A program made the position numbers and the translations under genes. Positions 35,995-45,282 of a DNA stretch of 64,000 nt are shown here, one piece after another. Where the stretch lies: NCBI GenBank assembly GCA_012960115.1, contig DUBX01000042.1:147364-211363 (forward strand), read 5' to 3'. The notes beneath the pieces are model-generated. The model was not told where the DNA came from. It was given only the letters and a program-made list of their open reading frames with translations, and made no database searches. How positions within the stretch are numbered: the stretch's first letter is position 1; each line of letters starts with the position of its first letter. This DNA comes from Porticoccaceae bacterium (lineage in GTDB: Bacteria; Pseudomonadota; Gammaproteobacteria; Pseudomonadales; Porticoccaceae).

Positions 35995-36324
35995 TTACAA
36001 AAGATCATACTGTTTTAGTTTTTTGCGGAGTGTACCTCGGTTAAGGCCGAGTATTTCGGAAGCTTTACTCTGGTTTTGCCGAGTATAGGCCATGACAGCG
36101 GTTAGCAGTGGTGCTTCGACTTCAGCTAACACTAAATCATAAAGATTCACGGTGCTTTGACCATCCAAATCATCAAAATAACGCTGCATAGCGTCGGCAA
36201 CACTGACTCTTAATGAGTGTTGAGTGTCTTTTGTCGGCTGTTGAGCCGGCGGGACATAGTCCGGAGTAGTCAGGTAGCTATTAATGTCTTTTTTGTCTAG
36301 CACCTTGATGTCGTCAGCAGTCAT
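35995..36324 (-). CDS. fis: nucleoid protein Fis
   Basis: DNA-bending nucleoid protein and growth-phase regulator of rRNA and many other promoters. 109 residues; E. coli Fis has 98, and the N-terminal addition here (MTADDIKVLDKKDI) is common in Pseudomonas relatives. The C-terminal helix-turn-helix reads YTRQNQSKASEILGLNRGTL then RKKLKQYDLL. Starts with a 4-base overlap with dusB, as in E. coli where dusB and fis are also one operon. Confidence 0.96.
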   Translation of the reverse strand: MTADDIKVLDKKDINSYLTTPDYVPPAQQPTKDTQHSLRVSVADAMQRYFDDLDGQSTVNLYDLVLAEVEAPLLTAVMAYTRQNQSKASEILGLNRGTLRKKLKQYDLL

Positions 36325-37325
36325 GCGACTTTTCCCTCGTAGCCAGATGCGAAGAAAAAATTATTGAGTAATGTTCGTTGTTGTTCGGTGGTTTCAAGGG
36401 TATTGAACTGACGAGTAAAGTCTCTGCCACCGGGCAGCGGGTTGATGTACCAACCAATGTGTTTTCGAGAAATACGCAACCCACCAGCCTCACCATAAAA
36501 CTCATGCAGTGCGAGCAGATGAGCGGACATGATGGTTGCACATTCTTCCATGCTTGGCGGTGCTAGTCGCTTTCCAAATTTAAGGAAGTGATTTATTTGG
36601 TTGAAAATCCATGGATTACCCTGGGCGGCACGTCCAATCATGACTGCAGCAGCACCTGTGTGTTGTAGGACTGAAATAGCTTTTTCTGGATCGGTAATAT
36701 CACCGTTTGCCAGCACGGGAATGGATACTGCCTCCACGACTTGGGCGATGGTGTCGTACTCAACTTCACCGACAAAACGACAGGCTCGCGTACGACCGTG
36801 GACAGCCAGCGCTGAGATACCTGCGTCCTCTGCAATTTTTGCAATGGTCACTGCGTTGCGGTTTTGTCTGTTCCAGCCAGTGCGAATTTTTAAGGTAACA
36901 GGGACGTCGGTCGCAGAAACTACGGCTTCTAAGATGTCTTTCACTAGCTCTGGATTTTGCAGTAACGCGGACCCTGCAGCACGCTTGCATACTTTTTTAG
37001 CAGGACACCCCATATTAAGATCAATAATCTCAGCACCCTGCTGGACGTTGAATTTGGCTGCTTCTGCCATCATTTGAGGATCGTAGCCAGCTATTTGCAC
37101 TGACCTTGGTGCAGGTTCATCACCAAATCGCACTCGGAGGCGAGACTTACGAGTCGACCACGTGGTGGGGTCGGCGGCTACCATCTCAGATACAACTAAA
37201 CCAGCGCCCATTTTTCTGCATAGTTGGCGGAACGGCAAATCAGTCACGCCGGCCATGGGTGCAAGCACGGTTTGGTTTTTAATGTGATAAGGACCAATAT
37301 TAAACACGTTAATCTCAGGTGACAC
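36321..37325 (-). CDS. dusB: tRNA-dihydrouridine synthase B
   Basis: FMN enzyme that reduces uridine in the tRNA D-loop (U17 in E. coli). GTG start; 334 residues. LAPMAGVTDLPFRQLCRKMG near 20-39, the catalytic Cys in DLNMGCPAKKVCKR near 98-111, and KIRTGWN near 145 are visible, followed by VHGRTRACRFVGEVEYD. The fis gene is coupled by overlap. 126 bases upstream separate it from prmA and probably carry the dusB-fis promoter. Confidence 0.95.
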   Translation of the reverse strand: MSPEINVFNIGPYHIKNQTVLAPMAGVTDLPFRQLCRKMGAGLVVSEMVAADPTTWSTRKSRLRVRFGDEPAPRSVQIAGYDPQMMAEAAKFNVQQGAEIIDLNMGCPAKKVCKRAAGSALLQNPELVKDILEAVVSATDVPVTLKIRTGWNRQNRNAVTIAKIAEDAGISALAVHGRTRACRFVGEVEYDTIAQVVEAVSIPVLANGDITDPEKAISVLQHTGAAAVMIGRAAQGNPWIFNQINHFLKFGKRLAPPSMEECATIMSAHLLALHEFYGEAGGLRISRKHIGWYINPLPGGRDFTRQFNTLETTEQQRTLLNNFFFASGYEGKVA

Positions 37326-37451
37326 GTTAAGAGTTGGTCATAATACCTCTTGAACGATTGATTAAAAAGTGATCAATTAAAAATTATGCCGTTTATTGAT
37401 AATTCTGCGTTAGCAAGTGACTAAAGCGCGTTAAACAGGCCTAGTGTAGAG

Positions 37452-38333
37452 CTACGTCAGTTTTTGGGCGCTCAATTGGGCCCATTCGGACTGGATAGCT
37501 GGGGCAGAGAATTTAAAGTGCCCACTGTATGGCGCAGACACGGCTTCAATTTGTCTATCTAGAAGCCCTGCTAAGCACAATAAACCATTGGTCTCAGTCA
37601 TGGCGCTAAGTTTGGGTGCCAGCTCAATAAGCGGTGCTGCTAAAATGTTGGCAACCATCACTTCCGCGCACAGGTCTTTGGGAACCTCGTCAGGAAGATA
37701 GGTAACGAGTCGATCATCAGTAATATTATTCCGCTGCGCATTATCGCGGCTGGCCAGCAAGGCTTGAGGATCATTGTCGACAGCGATAACTTGCTTGGCC
37801 CCGAGCAGCAGAGCGGCGATGCCTAAAATGCCAGAGCCACAACCATAGTCGATAACAGTCTTGCCATTTAAATCTTGTTTGTCTAACCATCTCAAGCACA
37901 AGTGAGTGGTAGGGTGACTGCCTGTACCGAACGCTAATCCTGGGTCAAGACTTAAGTTGACACCTTGAGGGTCTGGCGGGGCAATCCAGCTTGGGCATAT
38001 CCACAAGCGATCCCCGCATTTTAGAGGGTTAAAGTGCTTCTTCCATTCTTGAGACCAGTCTTTATCTTCGAGCTGCTCCCAGCGCATCTGTGGAGAGCTT
38101 GAAGTAGTCGCGTTAAATTGCGCATTGACCTTTTTGGTGTCGACTGTAGTGGAAAATAAGGCGGTAACAATGCATTGATCCCAGAGAGGAGTTTCGCCGA
38201 CTGCGGGCTCAAGAATCGGTTGATCAGCCGCATCTTGTATCGTGACCGACAGGGCATTAAGCGCGACAAGAGCTGCTTCTATTTCTTGGCTGTTGTGTCG
38301 GGATGAGAGAATAATTAACTGGATCCACTGCAT
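37452..38333 (-). CDS. prmA: ribosomal protein L11 methyltransferase
   Basis: Trimethylates L11 at several amino groups. 293 residues, the E. coli PrmA length. N-terminal recognition domain (about 1-95), SAM-binding motif VIDYGCGSGILGIAAL near 160-175, and NPP-type motif replaced by the family's VANILAAPL near 228. Lies 48 bases after accC, with a hairpin between. In Pseudomonas accC and prmA are also neighbours. Confidence 0.95.
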   Translation of the reverse strand: MQWIQLIILSSRHNSQEIEAALVALNALSVTIQDAADQPILEPAVGETPLWDQCIVTALFSTTVDTKKVNAQFNATTSSSPQMRWEQLEDKDWSQEWKKHFNPLKCGDRLWICPSWIAPPDPQGVNLSLDPGLAFGTGSHPTTHLCLRWLDKQDLNGKTVIDYGCGSGILGIAALLLGAKQVIAVDNDPQALLASRDNAQRNNITDDRLVTYLPDEVPKDLCAEVMVANILAAPLIELAPKLSAMTETNGLLCLAGLLDRQIEAVSAPYSGHFKFSAPAIQSEWAQLSAQKLT

Positions 38334-38353
38334 GCTTAAAGTCCGACGTTAGT

Positions 38354-38391
38354 TTGGCCTATAAAGAGGCAGGGTAGAACCTATAGGCCAA
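38354..38391 (-). repeat. 10-base hairpin at the accC 3' end
   Basis: Perfect inverted repeat TTGGCCTATA / TATAGGCCAA with an 18-base loop; it overlaps the last codons and stop of accC and ends 20 bases before prmA. No T tract follows, so it is more likely an mRNA-stabilising or processing element than a terminator. Confidence 0.5.
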
Positions 38392-39721
38392 GTTTTTTCT
38401 CAAGATAATGAATATTGACGCCACCCTTTTTGAAAGCCTCGTCTCTTACTAGATCTTGATGAAGGGGAATATTGGTTTTGATGCCGTCAATGACCATTTC
38501 ATCCAGAGCGATACGCATTCTGGACAATGCCGCTTCTCGATCGTGACCATAAGTAATGACCTTGCCGATTAGAGAATCATAATTAGGTGGCACTGTGTAG
38601 CCATTATAAATATGAGAGTCAACACGGATGCCGTTGCCCCCCGGGGCATGATAGGCGTTGATAGTGCCGGGCTGGGGCATAAAGGTTATAGGATCTTCGG
38701 CATTAATCCGACATTCAAACGAGTGGCCACGAAAAATAATATCTTCTTGCTTAAAGCTTAGAGGTCGTCCGCTTGCAATTAAAAGCTGCTCTTTAACGAT
38801 ATCAACACCTGTAATCATTTCAGAAACGGGATGCTCCACTTGGACCCGAGTGTTCATTTCGATAAAGTAAAAATGGCCATCTTCATAAAGGAATTCGAAG
38901 GTTCCGGCACCGCGATAGTTGATTTGAATGCAGGCTTTTACGCAGCTCTCAAACACTGCCTGCCTAGCATCCTCTGGAATGCCTGGAGCAGGTGCTTCTT
39001 CCAGTACTTTTTGGTGTCGCCGCTGCAGGGAGCAGTCTCGGTCTCCAAGATGGATGGCCTGGCCCTGACCATCTGAAAGCACCTGCACTTCGACATGCCT
39101 TGGGTTTTGGAGAAACTTCTCCATGTACACCGTGCCGTCACCAAAAGCTGCTGCTGCTTCAGTCTGCGTTATAGAAACGGCATTGACCAAGGCTTCTTCA
39201 TTCTCAACCACACGCATGCCTCTGCCGCCGCCGCCTGCCGCCGCCTTGATAATAACGGGATAGCCAATTCGTATCGCCGTAGAGTGCAAAGTCTCAGGAT
39301 CATTAGATAGTGGGCCATCAGAGCCCGGTACAGTTGGAACGCCTGCTGCTTTCATAGCCTTAATGGCCGCTACCTTGTCCCCCATAACGCGAATTACGTC
39401 CGCGGTTGGCCCGATAAAAACAAAGCCGCTTTTCTCGACCTGCTCGGCAAAGTCGGCATTTTCTGCCAGAAAACCATAGCCGGGATGTACAGCAGAGGCG
39501 CCGGTTATTTCCATTGCGCTAATAAGGGCAGGAACATTCAGGTAGCTTTGTGGTGACGGGTTTGGACCAATGCAAACAGCTTCATCGGCTAATTTAACGT
39601 GCTTAAGTGCAGCGTCAATTTTTGAATGAACCGCAACGGTTTTTATATCCAACTCTTTACAAGCGCGGAGGATTCGTAAGGCAATTTCGCCGCGATTGGC
39701 GATAAGCACTTTATCCAGCAT
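38381..39721 (-). CDS. accC: acetyl-CoA carboxylase biotin carboxylase subunit
   Basis: Carboxylates biotin on AccB, the first step of fatty acid synthesis. 446 residues, ATP-grasp fold: [20 protein letters not shown] at the start, ATP loop [14 protein letters not shown] near 159-172, biotin/bicarbonate region with [18 protein letters not shown] near 288-305. The last step (transfer to acetyl-CoA) needs AccA and AccD, which are not in the window. It follows accB by 20 bases. Confidence 0.98.
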   Translation of the reverse strand: MLDKVLIANRGEIALRILRACKELDIKTVAVHSKIDAALKHVKLADEAVCIGPNPSPQSYLNVPALISAMEITGASAVHPGYGFLAENADFAEQVEKSGFVFIGPTADVIRVMGDKVAAIKAMKAAGVPTVPGSDGPLSNDPETLHSTAIRIGYPVIIKAAAGGGGRGMRVVENEEALVNAVSITQTEAAAAFGDGTVYMEKFLQNPRHVEVQVLSDGQGQAIHLGDRDCSLQRRHQKVLEEAPAPGIPEDARQAVFESCVKACIQINYRGAGTFEFLYEDGHFYFIEMNTRVQVEHPVSEMITGVDIVKEQLLIASGRPLSFKQEDIIFRGHSFECRINAEDPITFMPQPGTINAYHAPGGNGIRVDSHIYNGYTVPPNYDSLIGKVITYGHDREAALSRMRIALDEMVIDGIKTNIPLHQDLVRDEAFKKGGVNIHYLEKKLGL

Positions 39722-39741
39722 GGTTTGGTTCCTGAGCGCTA

Positions 39742-40194
39742 TTAAATAATCGTGAATAAAGGTTGATCGAATTCTACGGGCTCGCCGTCTTCAACCAGCA
39801 CGGCGCCGATAACTCCGCCTTTATCCGCTTCAATTTGATTCATCATTTTCATGGCTTCGATAATACAAAGGACATCGCCCGGAGAAACAGTTTGACCAAC
39901 ACTTGCAAATACCGGAGAGCCAGGAGCAGGCGAGGCATAAAAGCTACCGACCATAGGAGAACTTACGATATGACCCTGAAGTTCAGCTGGTGCGGTAGGC
40001 TCTACAGCGAGCTCACCGCTAATAGCAGGCGCGGCCGCCACAGGGGCCGCTGCAATGGCAGGCGGTGCAGCATAAGCGACTACTTGAGCACCGCGACTGA
40101 TTCGAACTGAATCTTCGCCCTCAGTAATTTCAAGTTCGTTAATATTAGACTCTTCAAGTAGCTCAATAAGCTTCTTAACTTTACGGATATCCAT
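39742..40194 (-). CDS. accB: biotin carboxyl carrier protein
   Basis: Carries the biotin moved between AccC and AccA/AccD. 150 residues: an N-terminal dimer segment ([20 protein letters not shown]), an Ala/Pro-rich linker (about 35-70), and the biotinyl domain with Lys116 in the EAMKMM motif. The thumb loop is present ([18 protein letters not shown]), typical of AccB. 14 bases after aroQ and 20 before accC: one operon. Confidence 0.97.
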   Translation of the reverse strand: MDIRKVKKLIELLEESNINELEITEGEDSVRISRGAQVVAYAAPPAIAAAPVAAAPAISGELAVEPTAPAELQGHIVSSPMVGSFYASPAPGSPVFASVGQTVSPGDVLCIIEAMKMMNQIEADKGGVIGAVLVEDGEPVEFDQPLFTII

Positions 40195-40208
40195 TGTTGT
40201 CTCTCAAT

Positions 40209-40655
40209 CTATTGTTGTTGGTCAAATTTACTTAAGGCTGCGTCTAGCGCGAAATCGTAGCTTTTTGCCCCAAACCCACAGATTACACCTTCTGCGATAT
40301 CTGAAAAGTAAGAGTAGTGTCTGAATTCTTCCCGCGCGTGAACGTTGGACAGATGCACTTCGATAAAGGGAATGCTGACTCCAAGTAAGGCGTCTCTAAG
40401 CGCGATACTCGTATGAGTAAAGGCACCAGGATTAATGATAATAAAATCCACACCCTCGCTAACGGCGTTATGAATGCTATCAATAAGCTCGTGTTCAGCA
40501 TTACTTTGCAGAGCATTGAGGCTGTGCCCAGCGGCATCTGCATTGTCAATTAGCCGCTGATTAATGAGCTCTAGCGTTTGACCCCCGTAAACCTCTGGTT
40601 CGCGAGTACCAAGCAAGTTAAGGTTTGGGCCGTGTAGTAATAATAAGTTGGCCAT
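40209..40655 (-). CDS. aroQ: type II 3-dehydroquinate dehydratase
   Basis: Third step of the shikimate pathway. From the ATG at 40655 it has 148 residues, the usual length; a TTG four codons upstream is open but less likely. [20 protein letters not shown] carries the active-site Tyr, [18 protein letters not shown] the middle, and [19 protein letters not shown] the catalytic His and Arg. First in aroQ-accB-accC. The upstream 255 bases to dsbD hold no gene. Confidence 0.96.
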   Translation of the reverse strand: MANLLLLHGPNLNLLGTREPEVYGGQTLELINQRLIDNADAAGHSLNALQSNAEHELIDSIHNAVSEGVDFIIINPGAFTHTSIALRDALLGVSIPFIEVHLSNVHAREEFRHYSYFSDIAEGVICGFGAKSYDFALDAALSKFDQQQ

Positions 40656-40910
40656 AATCACTCTCAATGCGGATTAAGTTAAGAGTGAATTCTGCACTAA
40701 AACACACAAACTGTCTATGGCTGCAGGCAAGATTTCACTTTTCGACGAAATTAGAAGAAATTGAGTGGTTTTTCTGTATTTTTTACAGATATTTATGATT
40801 TTGCAGGAATGGAAGTTACCATTAAGGCGACGTTTAACGCATTTAGCGACATATTGGCCTCTGTAGGCGGCTAATTCCCCTAAAATCGGCTAATTTCGGC
40901 AAAAGTTACT

Positions 40911-42707
40911 CTAAAATTCGCTAACATCTGCTAAATGGCTTCTTGAGCGCTGAATGGCGTTGATCAAAGTGTTTTCCAGTAAAATTTGAGGTAAAACCTC
41001 GGCAGAGTCCTTACCTTCTGGGTAGACAAGATAGAGCGGAACACCACTGCGCTGAAATTGGTTGAGTAGTTTTGTGATTTCAGGATCATGGTTGGTCCAA
41101 TCGCCTTTCAGGTAGGTTACCTGATTGTCACTTAAGCTTTGATAGAACGCATTGGTAAAAGCAATTTTCTCATTGGCTAGGCAGGTAATACACCAATCTG
41201 CAGTTAAATTAACAAAAACGGGCTTTTGCACCTGTCGTAATTCACTGAGACGTTGCTGGGAATAGGGTTCCCATCGCGCTGGCTCAGCCTCTTTAGTGAT
41301 TGACCAAGCAGGGATAGTTATGGCTCCTATCAGACATAAGGCCGCAAATAAATTTGCAAAAGATAGAGTGGTTATTTTATGTCCTGCGGCCTGCCTTAAT
41401 TTGGTTAACCAAATGGACATTGTAATTAAGACTAAGCCGATAATGATGGTGGCAACAATATCTACACTTGTTTGTCTGCCAACAACCCAGATTAGCCATA
41501 CCCCGGTGATATAGAGCGGGAAGGCTAGAAATTGCTTGAAGCTATCCATCCAAGCTCCTGGGCGAGGTAACTTCGCGGTTAGGCTAGGAATCCAGGCGAG
41601 TAGAACAAAAGGTAGCGCCATACCTAGGCCTAAAAAGGCAAACACTAATAGCGCTAAATAGCTTGGTTGAGCTATTGCAAAGCCAAGTGCTGGGCCCATA
41701 AAAGGGGCGGTGCACGGGCTAGCAACGGTGGTGGCCAAGACACCGGTCATGAATGAAGACGACAGACTCTCATCTCGCTCTGAAGACTGCCCTATCGACA
41801 TGAGGCTAGAGCCTATTTCTAAATAGCCAGAAAAAGCCAATCCCATAATAAAAAACAAGTAAATTAATAACATGACAAACAGGGGTGACTGAAGTTGAAA
41901 TCCCCACCCAATGGCTTCGCCGGCCGCACGTAAGCTAAGCATGACGAATGCAATTCCAACAAAACTAGAGACAACACCTGCGGTATAAGCCAAGCCATGG
42001 GATCGTCGGCTTGATGCGGTTTGATGTGTCATAGTAAAACTGAGGGCTTTTATTGAGAGAACGGGAAAAACACAGGGCATTAGATTCAATATCATGCCAC
42101 CCAATAAGGCGAATATGAGAATCAAGCCTAGAGAGAATTCCTGCTGTCTGGGGTTAATGGTTGAGCCACCTTGCATGGCGGCTTGTGCAGCTTCAGATGG
42201 AGTATTGCTGATATCAACTTTGCCACTGACAAAATCAACCGTAAGCCATTGTTTGTAAGGGGGGTAACAGAGGCCCGCATCAGCGCAACCTTGAGACTCG
42301 ATCTGGATTTCCATCTGGTCGCTCTCTGCCTTGTAGGGAAGGACGATGGATGTTGTTGTGTAATAGACTTCTAGCTCTTCTTCGAAAAAGTCGTCCCACT
42401 TGCGCTTGCCCGTCTCAAAGATGGGCGCTTCTAATTGGCTCGTTGCATCGACAGCACTAAAGTTAAATCGATCGCGATAAAGGTAGTACCCCTCAACAAT
42501 CGACCAGTTCAGGATTAATTCGCTCTCCTTGATCTCAATGGCGACTTGATAAACTTGCGCCACTGGCAAAAACACGGTATCTGGTGATGCAAGCCTGTTA
42601 TTTTTAACCGGCGAATAGACATTATCGGAAAAGGGATTTTGTGCGAAGCTCAGCGATGCTAACAAATAGGTTAGTAAAATTAACGTTGTTTTGAACAACT
42701 TGTCCAT
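40911..42707 (-). CDS. dsbD: thiol:disulfide interchange protein DsbD
   Basis: Passes electrons from cytoplasmic thioredoxin across the membrane to periplasmic DsbC, CcmG and relatives. The ATG at 42707 has AGGA eight bases upstream and begins a signal peptide (MDKLFKTTLILLTYLLASLS); 598 residues. Periplasmic alpha domain with Cys pair in CADAGLCYPP, central eight-helix beta domain with Cys in LMPCVFPVL and SPCTAPFMGP, and C-terminal thioredoxin-like gamma domain with WCITC. An upstream ATG at 42743 would add 12 polar residues before the signal. Confidence 0.95.
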   Translation of the reverse strand: MDKLFKTTLILLTYLLASLSFAQNPFSDNVYSPVKNNRLASPDTVFLPVAQVYQVAIEIKESELILNWSIVEGYYLYRDRFNFSAVDATSQLEAPIFETGKRKWDDFFEEELEVYYTTTSIVLPYKAESDQMEIQIESQGCADAGLCYPPYKQWLTVDFVSGKVDISNTPSEAAQAAMQGGSTINPRQQEFSLGLILIFALLGGMILNLMPCVFPVLSIKALSFTMTHQTASSRRSHGLAYTAGVVSSFVGIAFVMLSLRAAGEAIGWGFQLQSPLFVMLLIYLFFIMGLAFSGYLEIGSSLMSIGQSSERDESLSSSFMTGVLATTVASPCTAPFMGPALGFAIAQPSYLALLVFAFLGLGMALPFVLLAWIPSLTAKLPRPGAWMDSFKQFLAFPLYITGVWLIWVVGRQTSVDIVATIIIGLVLITMSIWLTKLRQAAGHKITTLSFANLFAALCLIGAITIPAWSITKEAEPARWEPYSQQRLSELRQVQKPVFVNLTADWCITCLANEKIAFTNAFYQSLSDNQVTYLKGDWTNHDPEITKLLNQFQRSGVPLYLVYPEGKDSAEVLPQILLENTLINAIQRSRSHLADVSEF

Positions 42708-42864
42708 CTTTGGCTTCCTGACTTGAGGTGTTTTTAAGTTCATTAGACGATAGTTACGGTTATTAAGCTCTATTGTATCCCTATTTTATCGCATATGGAT
42801 ATTTTGCAGGCTGGGACGACCTAACTATGTTTGATCCTGTATAGTTATACTTAGGAGCATGTTT

Positions 42865-43362
42865 ATGAAGCGATTTTTAATATTACTAATTCTGAGTTCG
42901 GTTATGGCATTGGCGGGCTCACTAATGGCGCCAAGGCTAAAGGCTCAAGTGATAGATGAGAAATTGCAACCAGCCTCGTTAATGATTAGTGGTGCGTACA
43001 TACGCACGATGCCGCCGGGCCAAAAAATGACGGTTGCTTTTCTCACCGTCTCTAATGTGGAAGAGTCTGACTGCCAGATTTTATCGGCTACGTCACCCCT
43101 CACCAACCGCATTGAATTTCATCAGCATCAACATGTGGACGGACTAATGCGAATGCGCCAGATGAAATCAGTATTAATAGCTGCTGGCGAAACTGTAGTT
43201 TTTAAACCGGGTGCTTTTCATATCATGTTTTTTAATATGGATAATCCTCTGATGGATGGTGATAAGACAGAGGTTACATTACAGACAGATGAGTGCGGTG
43301 ACTACAGCACCGAGCTAGAGGTAAGAAGCTTGGTTAAACCGAAAATGATGGATCATCATTGA
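42865..43362 (+). CDS. PCu(A)C periplasmic copper chaperone
   Basis: DUF461 family protein that delivers Cu(I) to the CuA site of cytochrome c oxidase. The ATG at 42865 follows AGGAG by seven bases; 165 residues with signal peptide MKRFLILLILSSVMALAGSL. The copper motif H-Mx..M-H-M type is seen in EFHQHQHVDGLMRMRQM and FKPGAFHIMFF. A nearer ATG at 42859 leaves only one base after AGGAG. The DUF2333 gene follows with one shared base. Confidence 0.88.
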   Translation: MKRFLILLILSSVMALAGSLMAPRLKAQVIDEKLQPASLMISGAYIRTMPPGQKMTVAFLTVSNVEESDCQILSATSPLTNRIEFHQHQHVDGLMRMRQMKSVLIAAGETVVFKPGAFHIMFFNMDNPLMDGDKTEVTLQTDECGDYSTELEVRSLVKPKMMDHH

Positions 43363-44417
43363 TGGGCTTTTTCAAAATAATAATAACCGCATGGCGACGA
43401 TTTTTTAGTGGTGCTGGCGAAACGTTATCTGAAGATTATATTGGCAAAAATGCGCCTAAAAAACTACGTGTTGGCCTTTATGCCACCTTAGTTGCCCTTG
43501 TCTTGTTGCTGCTTTTAGGTTGGTACTGGAGCCAAGAGCCTGCCGAATTCAATATTCATGTAGAGACCAATACTGGGGCTGTTATTGGTGAAACTACGGC
43601 TAGCGCTTTAATTAATGTTGTCGATGTCTTACTAGATAAACCAGGTGGTTATCTGAGTAACGATATTTTGCCTCCAGGGATTTGGCTAGATAACCAGCCG
43701 AGCTGGGAATATGGCGTAATAATTCAAGTTAGAGACCTTAGTAAAGCAATGAGAGAGTCTTTTAGCCGCTCTCAATCACAGTCTGTAGAGGATACTGATC
43801 TATCTCTGGCTGAGCCGCGATTTAATGTTGACCATGCACGGTGGGCTGCACCTTGGCCTGAGGTGGAGTACAGAGAAGGTCGAAATTACGTGGCTTCTTA
43901 CCTCGAACGCTTGAGTGATGAGGAGGCTTTTGACGCGCAATTTTACGCTAGAGCCGATAATTTGCGTTACTGGCTCGGCACAGTAGAGAAGCGGTTGGGT
44001 AGTCTCTCTCAACGTTTATCAGCGAGCGTTGGTCAGCGACGTATTAACACTGATTTATCAGGGAGCCTGGGCGCTCGACAGTCTACAGCGTCGCCTCGAG
44101 AATTAGTGGTTAAAACCAACTGGTGGCAAATCGACAATGTGTTCTATGAGGCGAGGGGTACAGCATGGGCACTAGTTCATTTTTTAAAAGCGATTGAAGT
44201 TGATTTTGCTGACGTGCTGGCGCAAAAAAATGCTACCGTCAGCCTGCAGCAAATAATTCGTGAGCTTGAAATGACACAAAGACCACTTCGCTCACCAATG
44301 ATTGTTAATGGCGAAGGCTTTGGTTTGCTGGCCAACCATTCTTTGGTGATGGCGTCCTATGTCAGTCGTGCTAATGCCGCAATTATCGATTTGCGAGAGC
44401 TTATGTCTCAAGGCTAG
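43362..44417 (+). CDS. DUF2333 family membrane-anchored protein
   Basis: 351 residues; one transmembrane segment near 38-58 (VGLYATLVALVLLLLLGWYW), then a large extracytoplasmic domain. The stretches GGYLSNDILPPGIWLDNQPS and LVVKTNWWQIDNVFYEARGT match the DUF2333 family of Pseudomonas and relatives. Function unknown. Coupled to the copper chaperone by a TGATG overlap, though no copper motif is visible here. Confidence 0.85.
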   Translation: MGFFKIIITAWRRFFSGAGETLSEDYIGKNAPKKLRVGLYATLVALVLLLLLGWYWSQEPAEFNIHVETNTGAVIGETTASALINVVDVLLDKPGGYLSNDILPPGIWLDNQPSWEYGVIIQVRDLSKAMRESFSRSQSQSVEDTDLSLAEPRFNVDHARWAAPWPEVEYREGRNYVASYLERLSDEEAFDAQFYARADNLRYWLGTVEKRLGSLSQRLSASVGQRRINTDLSGSLGARQSTASPRELVVKTNWWQIDNVFYEARGTAWALVHFLKAIEVDFADVLAQKNATVSLQQIIRELEMTQRPLRSPMIVNGEGFGLLANHSLVMASYVSRANAAIIDLRELMSQG

Positions 44418-44423
44418 TGTTGC

Positions 44424-45104
44424 CTATCGGGCTGGGTAGTGGGTAACAATGCCCTGTTGAGTTGCCAAAAATAAAATATCAGCAGGTTTTAAGGCAAATA
44501 AACCATTGGTGACAACGCCGGTAATCTGATTGATTTTTTCCTCTAACTCACATGCGGAGCCGATTGGATGGAGGTGATGTACGTCGAGTATTAGGTTTCC
44601 ATTGTCAGTGACAATATTTTCACGCCACACTGGATCTCCCGCTAATTTAACCAGCTCTCGGGCAACATGACTTCGGGCCATTGGAATAACTTCGACTGGA
44701 AGAGGGAAAGAGCCTAAATTTTTTACCCACTTACTCTCGTCAGCAATACAGACAAATTCATTAGCCACTGCGGTCACAATTTTTTCACGGGTGAGGGCTG
44801 CGCCACCGCCTTTAATTAACTCTAGCCGCGTATTAGCTTCGTCAGCACCATCGACATAAATAGCAACTTCTGAGACAGCATTTAACTCAAATACTTGAAT
44901 GCCGTGATTGCGCAGACGCTCGGCAGAACCCTCTGAGCTAGCGACGGTGGCTAGAAATTTATGTTTGTGCTGGGCTATAAGATCAATAAAACAGTTTGCT
45001 GTAGAACCAGTACCAATGCCGACAACGCTGTCAGGTTCAATTTTTTTAACGACATAATCAACAGCAGCTTGAGCTACTGCCTGTTTAAGCTCATCTTGAT
45101 TCAC
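44424..45104 (-). CDS. rpiA: ribose-5-phosphate isomerase A
   Basis: Interconverts ribose-5-phosphate and ribulose-5-phosphate. GTG at 45104 gives [20 protein letters not shown], 226 residues, as in E. coli (219); a GTG four codons upstream is less probable. [14 protein letters not shown] (phosphate loop), [20 protein letters not shown] (catalytic Asp-Glu-Lys) and ADESKWV are intact. Divergent from ilvA, a conserved pairing in Gammaproteobacteria. Cooperates with Rpe (this window) in the pentose phosphate pathway. Confidence 0.97.
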   Translation of the reverse strand: MNQDELKQAVAQAAVDYVVKKIEPDSVVGIGTGSTANCFIDLIAQHKHKFLATVASSEGSAERLRNHGIQVFELNAVSEVAIYVDGADEANTRLELIKGGGAALTREKIVTAVANEFVCIADESKWVKNLGSFPLPVEVIPMARSHVARELVKLAGDPVWRENIVTDNGNLILDVHHLHPIGSACELEEKINQITGVVTNGLFALKPADILFLATQQGIVTHYPAR

Positions 45105-45282
45105 ACAATACCCCACACAATTTGGTTGCCGAAATCACAATCATAAGTATACGGTTATTTATTTTGGAAATCAGAATCATCACCAAAGTTAGGATGTTTT
45201 CAACTTGCCCCAAAACAACGTACTGGCGTATAGAGTCATATCAACTTACCATTGCGTCTTTGATCAATAACTTGGGTTACTC

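Noticed and set aside
42859-42864. ATG at 42859 as start of the copper chaperone
   Set aside because: AGGAG ends one base before it, too close; the ATG at 42865 has correct spacing and starts the signal peptide.
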